Below are positions 1 through 6,445 of a DNA stretch of 7,952 nucleotides, piece after piece. The translations under genes were made by a program, and so were the position numbers. Source of the DNA: JBHENW01 sp046261875 (lineage in GTDB: Bacteria > Acidobacteriota > Thermoanaerobaculia > UBA5066 > Gp7-AA6); assembly GCA_046261875.1 (NCBI GenBank), contig JBHENW010000151.1, positions 1 to 7,952 of the forward strand, written 5' to 3'. The notes under the pieces were generated by a model. That model had not been told where the DNA came from, ran no database searches, and saw only the letters and a program-made list of their open reading frames with translations. Numbering within the stretch: the stretch's first letter is position 1; every line of letters starts with the position of its first letter.

Positions 1-1446
1 ATCTACCACGAATACCCGCACTTCTTCCTGCAGAACAACTTTCCGCCGGTGCCGCGCTGGTACGACGAGGGGCTGGCCGAGTTCTACAGCACGTTCCGGG
101 CGACCGACCGGGAAGCGCGCATCGGCCTGACCGTGGACGAGCATGTGCTCCTCCTCCGGCAGGTGCCGCTGATGCCGATGGAAAAGCTCTTCGCGGTGAC
201 CTACGAGTCGCCGGAGTACAACGAAGAGCTCAAGCAGGGCATCTTCTACGCGCAGTCGTCGGCGTTCGTGCATTACCTGATGCGCGGCGAGCAGGACCGA
301 AAGCCACAGCTCAGCCGGTTCCTCCAGGCGCTCATGCCGGCGCTCCCGCCGTCGACGCGTTTCGCTCGAGCTTTCAGATGGAGCCCGTGGATATGCTTTC
401 GGAGCTGCTCCGCTACGTTCGCGGTAGCCGCTTCCTCTACTCGATCTCCAAGTTCAGCGAGATGAAGATACCGACGGAGACGACCTCCGCGCGGGTGGAA
501 AGGTCCGAGGCCCTCGTCCGCCTCGGGGAGCTCCTCATGCAGCTCCAGGAGCGGCTCGGCGATGCCGAGGAGCACTTCCGCGCCGTCCTCGCAGGGGACG
601 CGTCGCACCCGGGCGCGCTCGCCGGAATGGCCGAGATTCGAATGCATCAGAAGAAGGACCGCGAAGCCCTGGAGCTGCTGGGAGGAGCGATGGCCGCGGG
701 CGCCGCCGACTTCCGGTAAGTTACAGGTACGGAAGCCCGCTCATGCTCCGTCTGGGAACGTTGGAACCGCACGCGTGCCATGACTCAGGAGCTCCGTGAA
801 GATCTGCAATCGGCGCGCGCCGCTTTCGGGCAGAGCATCGAGCGCAACCCGGAATTCGCGGAAGCGCGCGCGGCCCTCGGCCGCACCTTTCTGTACGAGG
901 AAGCGGCGGGAACGGCGGCGGGCATTCCGCACCTGGAGGCCGCCATCCGCCGGTTGCCTTCCCGGACCGACCTCGGTCATGGACCTCGCGACGATCTACG
1001 AGCGCACCGGGCAGGGAGCGAAGGCGGACGCGCTGCTGCACCAGGCGCCGGGGCCCGAAGCCCAGCCGGTCCTGCAGGAGAAGAAAAAGGAGAGGGAGTT
1101 CCAGCGGTCGCTGGCGCGGTTCGACGAGCTCATCGCGAGGGAGAAAGGGGAGGAGGCTCTCGCGCTCATGGAGCTACTCGTGCGCGACGCGCCATCCGAC
1201 ATGAAGCCCGGCCTCCAGACGGAGCTGCTGAACCTCCGCGTCTTCGTGGAGGACATCCGGATGGTGAATCGCTACAACCAGGCGGGCGAGCTGATGGCGA
1301 AAGGAAAGTATCCCGAGGCCCTCGCCGCCTTCGAAGAGGTCGCCGCGACCGCGCGCGAGCCGGAGCTGGCGGCGTCGGCACGCAAGCAGGTCGATTGGCT
1401 CCGCCGGCGTCTGGGTGAGCGCAAACCAAAACGGCAGGCCCCGTGA
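1..1446 (+). pseudogene. Decayed metallopeptidase/TPR-like gene, upstream tandem copy, 5' end outside window
   Basis: This is a broken paralogue of the intact gene at 1478-3334; the two translations align along the whole length. Frame 1 is open from base 1 and contains HEYPH (7-21), then RWYDEGLAEFY, matching the zinc-site region of the intact copy. One base appears lost near 348, where homology passes from frame 1 to frame 3. Frame 3 then runs to a TAA at 717-719. A short stretch in frame 2 (about 722-775, YRYGS...LMLRLGT) looks homologous to HYGTLRL of the intact copy. Homology returns to frame 3 at about 780 (QELREDLQSARAAF) and goes to frame 1 through an extra base near 975-978. It ends at TGA 1444-1446. 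The HExxH helix also carries a proline where the intact copy has leucine. The rest of the window reads in clean frames, so real decay is likelier than poor sequence, but local assembly error cannot be excluded. Confidence 0.82.
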
Positions 1447-1450
1447 AATA

Positions 1451-1472
1451 GGGGTCCATCGGACCCCGTTTT
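1451..1472 (+). terminator. Rho-independent terminator-like hairpin after the decayed copy
   Basis: GGGGTCC (1451-1457), loop ATC and GGACCCC (1461-1467) form a perfect 7-bp stem followed by GTTTT (1468-1472). It lies 4 nt after the TGA of the decayed copy, which fits an intrinsic terminator. The T run is short. It also ends 5 nt before the ATG of the next gene (1478), so it would sit in that gene's leader and leaves no room for a promoter or Shine-Dalgarno after it. It could therefore act as an attenuator or translational hairpin instead. Confidence 0.55.
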
Positions 1473-1477
1473 CTGTC

Positions 1478-3334
1478 ATGGTGCCTTCCACTTCCCTGTC
1501 CCGGCTGGTCTTTCTCGTTCTCGCTCTCTCTCTCGGCCGGGCCGCCGCCGCCGGCGCGGAGCTTCCGTCCGCCGAGGAGACGTGGATCCGAGTACAGACC
1601 GCCCACTTCACCCTCTACGGCGACGCGAGTGAAGGCAGGATCCGCGACGTCGGTCTCGACCTGGAACGTCTGCGGGCGGTCCTGCTCCGTCTCGGAGGAA
1701 ACCTTTCCGCCCATACGCCCGTCCCGACCGTGATCTACGTTTTTCGCAGCGACGCGGCGCTGACGCCGTACAAGCCGGTCGTGGACGGCAAGCCGCGGAA
1801 TCTCTCCGCTTACTTTCTGCCGAGCGCCGACGGAAACGTCATCGCCCTGACCGCCGCCTGGAACAGCAACCCGAGCCCGATCGTGTACCACGAGTACCTG
1901 CACTTCTTCATGCGGAACAACTTCCCGCCGCAGCCGCGCTGGTACGAGGAGGGGCTGGCCGAGTACTACAGCACCTTCCGGGCGAACGAGCGGGAGGCGC
2001 GGATCGGGCTGCCCGTCGACGAACACGTGGCCCGCCTGCGGCAAGGCTCCCTCATGCCCCTCCGGACGCTCCTCGGCGTGGACGAGGACTCGCCCGAATA
2101 CGTGGAGCGGTCCCGCCAGGGGCTTTTTTATGCGCAGTCCTGGGCGCTCGTTCATTTCCTCCTGCGCAGTGAAAGCGGGCGCAAGGAGCAGCTCGCGCAA
2201 TTCCTCGCCCGGTTGCGAGGCGGCCTTCCGGCCGACGAAGCTTTTCGCGCGAGCTTCGGAATGGACGAGCGTGAGCTCCTCGCCGAGCTCTCGAGCTACG
2301 TGCGGCGCAGTCGATTCCCCTACATGGTCATCCGGCTGCCCGACCTCGACGTTCCGACAGAGACGCGGGTGGCTGCCATGGATCGCGAGGAGACGCTGCT
2401 CCGGCTGGGCGAGCTGCTCGCGAGGATTTCCGGAGAGACCCTGGGCCGCGCCGAGAGCCACTTCCGCGCGGTCCTCGCGGCCGCTCCATCCCATCCCGAG
2501 GCGCTCGCGGGAATGGGCTACGTTCGGATGCGCCAGCGAGAAGACGGCGAGGCTGCGGAGTTCTTCCGGCTCTCCCTGGAGTCCGGATCCGCGGATTTCC
2601 GGGTTCCGTTCCACTACGGCACGCTCCGGTTGAAATCCCTCCCGATTGCGGGCGGCAGCCTCGGACCGGATGAGCGCGGCGTGCTCGCCGACGCGCGCGG
2701 GGCCTTCCGCAAGAGCAGCGAGCTCAACCCGGAGTTCGCCGAGGCGCGGGCGGCCCTGGGGCGGACGTACCTGTGGGAGGAGGGATCGGGGGCCGCGGAT
2801 GGCATCCCGCACCTCGAAGCGGCCCTGCGGCAGCTCGCTTCACGCACGGACCTCGCGATGGAGCTGTCCAGCCTCTATGAGGCCGCCGGGGAGGAGTGGA
2901 AATCGGAGGATCTGCTCCGGCGCATTCTGGGGAGAAATGCCGAGCGCGTCATCGAGCAGAAGCGGCGCAGCGCGCAGTTCCGACGCTCCCTCGGGCAGGT
3001 CAACGAGCTGCTCGCGGCGAAGAAAGACGCGGAAGCCCTCGCGCTGATGGAGCGGCTCGTCGGCGGCGCCCACGGGGAGTTGCGCGAGGCGCTCGAAAAG
3101 GAGATCGCCCCCCTGCGGCGCGGCGTGGCCCGAAATCTGGCGGTGCGCCGATACAACGAAGCGATGGCGAAGCTGCACGGGCCGGACTACGAGGCGGCGC
3201 TGGCCGGCTTCGCCGAGGTCGCGGCCACGGCGGAGGATCCAGAGCTCGTGAAGAAAGCCCGCGAGCGGGTCGCTGAGATCCGCGAATACCTCTCCTGGAA
3301 GAAGCGGCAGCGCACCCCCGCCAAGGGCCGTTAG
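1478..3334 (+). CDS. Secreted peptidase MA-like (gluzincin) zinc metallopeptidase with TPR-like repeats
   Basis: The product (618 aa) is a predicted exported zinc protease or protease-like protein. Residues 1-27 form a signal peptide (LVFLVLALSLG core, cleavage near AAA or AGA at 23-27). An N-terminal region with WIRVQTAHFTLYG resembles the DUF1570/peptidase MA families. The zinc site is H138-E-Y-L-H142, with E158 in RWYEEGLAEYY as the likely third ligand, the spacing class seen in M1 and thermolysin-like gluzincins. Helical TPR-like segments follow at about 305-375 and 405-465, then an alpha-helical, charge-rich C-terminus. I chose ATG 1478 because it begins directly with the signal peptide. 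An in-frame GTG at 1415 would add 21 residues, overlap the upstream remnant and run through the hairpin. No good Shine-Dalgarno precedes 1478. The substrate is unknown; surface or periplasmic action is inferred from the signal peptide. Confidence 0.85.
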   Translation: MVPSTSLSRLVFLVLALSLGRAAAAGAELPSAEETWIRVQTAHFTLYGDASEGRIRDVGLDLERLRAVLLRLGGNLSAHTPVPTVIYVFRSDAALTPYKPVVDGKPRNLSAYFLPSADGNVIALTAAWNSNPSPIVYHEYLHFFMRNNFPPQPRWYEEGLAEYYSTFRANEREARIGLPVDEHVARLRQGSLMPLRTLLGVDEDSPEYVERSRQGLFYAQSWALVHFLLRSESGRKEQLAQFLARLRGGLPADEAFRASFGMDERELLAELSSYVRRSRFPYMVIRLPDLDVPTETRVAAMDREETLLRLGELLARISGETLGRAESHFRAVLAAAPSHPEALAGMGYVRMRQREDGEAAEFFRLSLESGSADFRVPFHYGTLRLKSLPIAGGSLGPDERGVLADARGAFRKSSELNPEFAEARAALGRTYLWEEGSGAADGIPHLEAALRQLASRTDLAMELSSLYEAAGEEWKSEDLLRRILGRNAERVIEQKRRSAQFRRSLGQVNELLAAKKDAEALALMERLVGGAHGELREALEKEIAPLRRGVARNLAVRRYNEAMAKLHGPDYEAALAGFAEVAATAEDPELVKKARERVAEIREYLSWKKRQRTPAKGR

Positions 3335-3341
3335 CCGGCGG

Positions 3342-3363
3342 CCGCCGATATATCCTTCGGCGG
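3342..3363 (+). promoter_or_regulatory. Inverted repeat just before the zinc-ribbon gene start
   Basis: CCGCCGA (3342-3348) pairs with TCGGCGG (3357-3363) across an 8-nt AT-rich loop, ending 2 nt before ATG 3366. A third copy of the 6-mer (CGGCGG, 3336-3341) makes a perfect palindrome with the left arm (3336-3347). No T run follows, so it is not a typical terminator. It fills most of the 31-bp gap between genes and would cover the region where a ribosome binding site belongs. Function is inferred only. Confidence 0.35.
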
Positions 3364-3365
3364 AC

Positions 3366-3638
3366 ATGACCGCTTTCCACCGCAAGTGTCCGCTCTGCTC
3401 GGGCGACCTCGTCCGGTCGCGGACCTATTCCCACGGCTACACCGGCTACTTCTGGAAGAAACCGTGGAAGGTCGGTTTCTTCGCCTGGGGAGCCGAAAAG
3501 GTCTATCCGTGGGCTTGCATGGGCTGCGGCGTCGTGCTGCTGTATCTCGAGCGCCTGCCCTCCGTCGCCGAGGAGTTCAAGACCGCCCGCGAGCGAGAGC
3601 GGGTCAGGGGAGTCGAGCCCGCGCCGATCGAGCCGTGA
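3366..3638 (+). CDS. Small zinc-ribbon protein of unknown function
   Basis: This 90-aa protein carries two CxxC knuckles, C8-P-L-C11 and C51-M-G-C54, which together look like one zinc ribbon. Between them lies an unusually aromatic and basic stretch (Y21, Y25, Y28, F29, W30, W34, F38, F39, W41, Y47, W49). After the ribbon comes VVLLYLERL and a charged tail with ERERVRG. There is no signal peptide, so it is probably cytoplasmic. The general plan, CPxC then a W-rich middle then CxxCG, resembles several short bacterial zinc-ribbon families, but I cannot name one with confidence. The start ATG 3366 is the first in frame and has only a weak GGCGGA beside it. The stop overlaps the GTG of the next gene (GTGA, 3635-3638), so it is very probably co-translated with the fatty-acid kinase fusion. 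No promoter was seen. Confidence 0.75.
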   Translation: MTAFHRKCPLCSGDLVRSRTYSHGYTGYFWKKPWKVGFFAWGAEKVYPWACMGCGVVLLYLERLPSVAEEFKTARERERVRGVEPAPIEP

Positions 3639-3648
3639 TCGCGATCGG
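3624..3648 (+). promoter_or_regulatory. Inverted repeat enclosing the GTGA stop/start junction
   Basis: CCGATCG (3624-3630) and CGATCGG (3642-3648) are perfect 7-bp complements. The 11-nt loop between them holds the TGA of the zinc-ribbon gene and the GTG start of the kinase fusion (3635-3638). A purine-rich AGGGGAG (3606-3612) lies 22 nt before the GTG, too far for a normal ribosome binding site unless the stem brings it nearer. The effect is inferred; the stem is partly coding on both sides. Confidence 0.3.
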
Positions 3649-5443
3649 GTATCTCGACGGTCGCCGGCTCTCGCGGGCCGTGATCGCCGGAGCGAGTTTC
3701 GTGGCCGAGAGGGCCGAGCCCCTCAACAAGATCAACGTCTTCCCGGTGCCCGACGGCGACACCGGGACGAACCTCGCGACGACCCTGCAGAAGGTCGCCC
3801 AGGGCATCGCGCGCCTGCGCGAGCGGCACGTGGGTCAGATGTCGCGCGCGCTCGCCGACGAGGCCGTCGGAGGCGCGCGGGGCAACTCCGGAGCGATCCT
3901 GGCCCAGTTCTTCAGCGGCTTTTCCGAGGGACTCCCGGACCGGCCCCGGATCACCACAAGGGACTTCGGCGCGGCGGTGCAGCGCGCGGCGGATTCGGCG
4001 TACGGCGCGATCGCCCGCCCCGTCGAAGGGACGATCCTGACGGTGATTCGCGACTGGGCGCGGCACGTGGCCGAACGCGCTCAAGAGGTCCGCGACTTCG
4101 CCCACCTCCTGCCGGATTCGCTGCGGGAAGCCCGGCGGTCGCTGGAAAACACGCCGAAGCAGATGAAAGCGCTCCAGAAGGCGGGCGTCGTGGACGCCGG
4201 GGCGCAGGGCTTCGTGTACCTGCTCGAAGGCATCGTGCGCTACGTCCGGGAAGCCGCCCGCGGCGCGATGCCCGAAGCACCCCCGGCGGAAGTCACCGCA
4301 GCGGTCTTCGACCGTACGCCCGAAGCGATCCTCTTCCGGTTCTGCACGGAGGCCCTGCTCGAGGGGGAGGGGATCGACCGGGACGGCCTGCGCCGTGAGG
4401 CCGCGCTCCTCGGCGATTCCGTCGTCATAGCGGGCGGGCAGTCCCGCGTCCGGCTGCATGCGCACACCAACGAGCCCGAGAAGCTCTTCGCGGTCGCGGC
4501 GCGGTTCGGAGACGTCGCGCAGACGAAGGTCGAAGACATGCACGCCCAGCACCAGACCCGGTTCGATCAGAACCGCGCGGAGCGGGTCGGCATCGTGACG
4601 GACTCGACGTGCGACCTGCCGGAATCGATGCTCGAGGAGTTCCACATCGGCGTCGTCCCCGTCCGCGTCTATTTCGGATCGGAGAACTACCTCGACAAGG
4701 TCACGCTGACGCCGGCCGAGTTCTACGCCCGGTTCTCGGTGACCGACCGGGCGCCGAAGACCTCCCAGCCGCCCCCCGCGGACTTCACGCAGGTTTACCG
4801 GAACGTCGCCGTCCACGCGGCGTCCATCGTCTCGGTCCACCTCTCTTCGGCCGTCTCGGGCACCTACCAGGCGGCCCTCGTCGGCGCCCGGACGGTGGAG
4901 AACACGGCGTTCGAGCACGTGGACAGCCGCAACGTGACGGTCGGGCTCGGCCTCGTCGTGCGCGCCGCGGCGGAAGCCGCGCGGTCCGGAAAGAGCGCGG
5001 CGGAGGTCGCTCAGGTCGCGCGCGAAGCATCCGATCGGGTCCGGGTGTTCATCGCCGTCCCGACGCTCGAACACCTCGTGCGGGGGGGACGCGTCTCGCC
5101 GCTGAAGGGACTGATCGCAAAGCTCCTCGGCCTGCTGCCCGTGCTCACCCTGTCGCGCGAGGGCAAGGCGGAGCCGGCCGCGAAAGCGCGCGGTTACGTC
5201 GCGGCGCGCCGGAAGATGATGGAGCTGCTCTTCGAGGCGGCGGGGGAGGGGGGGCGGTTCGGCGTGGCGCACGCCGATGCGGCCGAGGCGGCCGACGAGC
5301 TCGCGCGCCAGATCCGCGCGCGCTACCCGGAGTCGGACGTGATGATCGTCGAGGTCGGTCCGGCGCTCGGCGCGCACGGGGGACCGGGAGCGGTCGCCGT
5401 CGGCGTGCTGCCTCAGGCGCCGGAACGCTCCGCCGGAGCGTGA
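3635..5443 (+). CDS. Fatty acid kinase fusion: FakA (DAK2 + middle domain) joined to FakB/DegV
   Basis: The 602-aa product joins two parts that are separate in Staphylococcus aureus. Residues 1-200 are a DAK2 kinase domain with the ATP/Mg loop NVFPVPDGDTGTN (D40, D42, N46) and a glycine-rich ARGNSG near 80. Residues about 225-310 match the FakA middle domain, with C237 (in FRFCTEAL) and H275/H277 (in RLHAHTNEP) as the zinc ligands. Residues about 318-594 are a DegV/FakB domain: VTDSTCDLP, TSQPPPADF, LSSAVSGTYQAA, VDSRNVTVGLG, VRGGRVSP and GPALGAHGGPGA. By family knowledge, FakB binds a fatty acid and FakA phosphorylates it to acyl-phosphate for phospholipid synthesis. Here substrate carrier and kinase are one chain, and the FakA C-terminal domain is absent. 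GTG 3635 puts the usual lead-in before the DAK2 loop and overlaps the previous stop; open frame upstream of it is not homologous. DAK2-DegV fusions are known in other bacteria. Confidence 0.9.
   Translation: MIAIGYLDGRRLSRAVIAGASFVAERAEPLNKINVFPVPDGDTGTNLATTLQKVAQGIARLRERHVGQMSRALADEAVGGARGNSGAILAQFFSGFSEGLPDRPRITTRDFGAAVQRAADSAYGAIARPVEGTILTVIRDWARHVAERAQEVRDFAHLLPDSLREARRSLENTPKQMKALQKAGVVDAGAQGFVYLLEGIVRYVREAARGAMPEAPPAEVTAAVFDRTPEAILFRFCTEALLEGEGIDRDGLRREAALLGDSVVIAGGQSRVRLHAHTNEPEKLFAVAARFGDVAQTKVEDMHAQHQTRFDQNRAERVGIVTDSTCDLPESMLEEFHIGVVPVRVYFGSENYLDKVTLTPAEFYARFSVTDRAPKTSQPPPADFTQVYRNVAVHAASIVSVHLSSAVSGTYQAALVGARTVENTAFEHVDSRNVTVGLGLVVRAAAEAARSGKSAAEVAQVAREASDRVRVFIAVPTLEHLVRGGRVSPLKGLIAKLLGLLPVLTLSREGKAEPAAKARGYVAARRKMMELLFEAAGEGGRFGVAHADAAEAADELARQIRARYPESDVMIVEVGPALGAHGGPGAVAVGVLPQAPERSAGA
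5425..5441 (+). promoter_or_regulatory. Inverted repeat overlapping the DUF488 start codon
   Basis: ACGCTCC (5425-5431), loop GCC and GGAGCGT (5435-5441) form a perfect 7-bp stem that includes the first two bases of the GTG start (5440) and the GGAG just before it. A folded stem would hide the start, and ribosomes finishing the upstream gene would open it, as in coupled translation. It also encodes the last residues of the kinase fusion, so coding constraint is an alternative explanation. Confidence 0.33.
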
Positions 5444-6009
5444 CCCTCCCGGTCTTCACGGTCGGTCATTCCAACCGATCCATCGCCGTCTTCCTGGAGA
5501 TCCTCCGGGCGCACGGCGTGCGGCGCATCGTGGACGTCCGGCGGCATCCGCATTCCCGCAAGTGGCCGCACTTCGACGCCGGAGCTCTTGCGGAGAGGCT
5601 GCGCGGAGCGGGGATCGACTACGTCGGAATGCCTGAGCTCGGCGGCCGGCGCAAGCCCCGTCCCGATTCGCCCCACACGGCGTGGCGCGTGGACGCGTTT
5701 CGCGGATACGCCGATTTCATGGATACGCCGGAGTTCCACGGAGCGCTCGACCCGGTCGTCGCCTTGTCACAGACCGAGTCGACGGCGCTGATGTGCGCGG
5801 AAGCCCTGCCGTGGCGGTGTCATCGCTCCCTGATCGCCGATGCCCTTCTCGCGCGAGCGCTCCCGGTACGCGAGATCCTTTCCGTCAAGGAAGCCCGTCC
5901 CCGGCAGCTCCCTGCCTTCGCCCGCCTGGACGGGGAGCGCGTCGTCTACGACGTCGGGGAGCTGCCCCTCGGCCGCTCGTCGCGCTCGATCAAGAGCTCG
6001 GCGACGTAA
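5440..6009 (+). CDS. DUF488 family protein
   Basis: The 189-aa protein has the hallmarks of DUF488: the N-terminal strand FTVGHSNRS (6-14), the DVRRHPHSR motif (32-40), YVGMPELGGRRK further on, and the C-terminal MCAE...WRCHR motif (C119, E121, C127, H128, R129). The family is widespread in bacteria and of unproven function. The conserved Cys/His/Arg residues suggest an active or binding site, but I cannot assign a reaction. It has no signal peptide or membrane segment and is probably cytoplasmic. The GTG start (5440) overlaps the TGA of the kinase fusion by 4 bp; the open frame continues far upstream but that part is only a shadow of the fusion gene. The last 21 codons overlap the convergent lipoprotein gene; the conserved core ends near VYDVGEL, about where this overlap begins. 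Confidence 0.88.
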   Translation: MTLPVFTVGHSNRSIAVFLEILRAHGVRRIVDVRRHPHSRKWPHFDAGALAERLRGAGIDYVGMPELGGRRKPRPDSPHTAWRVDAFRGYADFMDTPEFHGALDPVVALSQTESTALMCAEALPWRCHRSLIADALLARALPVREILSVKEARPRQLPAFARLDGERVVYDVGELPLGRSSRSIKSSAT

Positions 6010-6407
6010 TCGCCGGGCGGGATCGGCTGGCCGGTGGGAGAGGGTGCGATCGACTCCAGCGTGACGCGGTAGCCCTCGACCTCGGCACGGTTCGGATGGA
6101 GCGTGGACAGCTCGAAAGGGAAGAGCCCGGAGTTGACCCGGCTCCGCGCGATCCCGAAAGTCCCCCGCGCCTCTCCCGCCTGGATGCAGATCGCGGTGAT
6201 CGGGCAGCGGCTGTCCACGGTGATCTGGAAGAAACCGATCTCGACCCCCTCCGGCTCGATCCGCGTGGTCTGTCCCGCGCGCAGCGTCACGCGCTGAGCG
6301 AAGGGGCCGCGCGGTTCCGTCGGGCCGTCGAAGTCGGAACAGGCGCTCGCGGCGAGGAAGACGGTCAGGACGGCGAGCGGGAGAAGGGCGCGGCGGGCGT
6401 GCTTCAT
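5946..6407 (-). CDS. Small secreted lipoprotein with a paired-cysteine SRCPxxxxC motif
   Basis: The 153-aa product starts with a lipoprotein signal (basic KHARR, hydrophobic core, then LAASAC with lipidated C23). Serine follows the cysteine, so by the +2 rule outer-membrane sorting is plausible. The mature part is beta-rich and has VDSRCPITAIC (C68, C74) then QAGEARGTF. I recognise this SRCP...C...AGEA arrangement from small uncharacterised bacterial lipoproteins; the two cysteines probably form a disulfide. No enzyme motif is visible. ATG 6407 is chosen because GAGGGG lies 7 nt upstream and the signal peptide starts at once. A GTG at 6449, overlapping the PhzF-like stop as GTGA, would add 14 residues and spoil the signal peptide. 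The 3' end overlaps the convergent DUF488 gene by 64 bp. It is probably transcribed with the PhzF-like gene 38 nt upstream. Confidence 0.82.
   Translation of the reverse strand: MKHARRALLPLAVLTVFLAASACSDFDGPTEPRGPFAQRVTLRAGQTTRIEPEGVEIGFFQITVDSRCPITAICIQAGEARGTFGIARSRVNSGLFPFELSTLHPNRAEVEGYRVTLESIAPSPTGQPIPPGDYVAELLIERDERPRGSSPTS
5996..6018 (+). other. Stem-loop at the convergent gene junction
   Basis: GCTCGGCGA (5996-6004) and TCGCCGGGC (6010-6018) pair as 9 bp with one G-U on the plus strand, around a 5-nt loop that contains the DUF488 stop TAA (6007-6009). On the minus strand the G-U becomes an A-C mismatch. No T run follows on the plus side. It could serve as the 3' end of the plus transcript, but it also encodes the GDYVAEL part of the lipoprotein, so it may be coincidental. 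Confidence 0.25.
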
Positions 6408-6414
6408 GGCGAGG

Positions 6415-6420
6415 CCCCTC
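6415..6420 (-). promoter_or_regulatory. Ribosome binding site deciding the lipoprotein start
   Basis: GAGGGG on the minus strand (6420 down to 6415) is 7 nt from ATG 6407, a near-ideal Shine-Dalgarno spacing. It is the clearest ribosome binding site in the window and is the reason for preferring 6407 over the in-frame GTG at 6449. The rest of the 38-nt gap (6408-6445) shows no promoter or terminator. Confidence 0.7.
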
Positions 6421-6445
6421 GGACAGGATAACGCGTCCGGCGGCT

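Larger units (their letters stand above)
1..3334 (+). repeat. Direct tandem duplication of a metallopeptidase/TPR-like gene
   Basis: Two diverged copies lie head to tail: 1-1446 (5' end outside the window) and 1478-3334. Bases 1-1443 correspond to roughly 1883-3331. Similarity is clear at DNA and protein level around the HExxH region (for example GCGCTGGTACGA followed by GGGGCTGGCCGAGT) and in the repeats (NPEFAEARAALGRT in both). Divergence is substantial elsewhere, so the duplication is not recent. Only the downstream copy keeps an open frame. Confidence 0.8.

Noticed and set aside
1415..1477. GTG start giving the intact protease 21 extra residues
   Set aside because: It overlaps the end of the decayed copy, runs through the terminator-like hairpin and would bury the signal peptide; ATG 1478 is better.
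1166..2812. 548-codon open frame on the minus strand across the metallopeptidase gene
   Set aside because: Long antisense frames are common in GC-rich coding DNA. Its translation shows no family motif and is rich in Arg/Pro/Gly, while the plus strand has a signal peptide, HExxH and repeats.
3336..3347. 12-bp perfect palindrome CGGCGGCCGCCG as an operator
   Set aside because: Simple GC palindromes arise easily in this composition; no second copy or promoter was seen beside it, so it is noted only as part of the adjacent inverted repeat.
3386..3634. N-terminal extension of the kinase fusion frame
   Set aside because: It shadows the zinc-ribbon gene in another frame; the DAK2 lead-in begins at GTG 3635.
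3503..5377. 624-codon open frame on the minus strand across the fatty acid kinase fusion
   Set aside because: It mirrors a gene with unmistakable DAK2 and DegV motifs; the antisense product is low-complexity (Arg/Asp/Gly/His) with no recognisable domain.
4609..5439. N-terminal extension of the DUF488 reading frame
   Set aside because: It is out of frame inside the DegV region and compositionally biased; DUF488 homology begins at GTG 5440.
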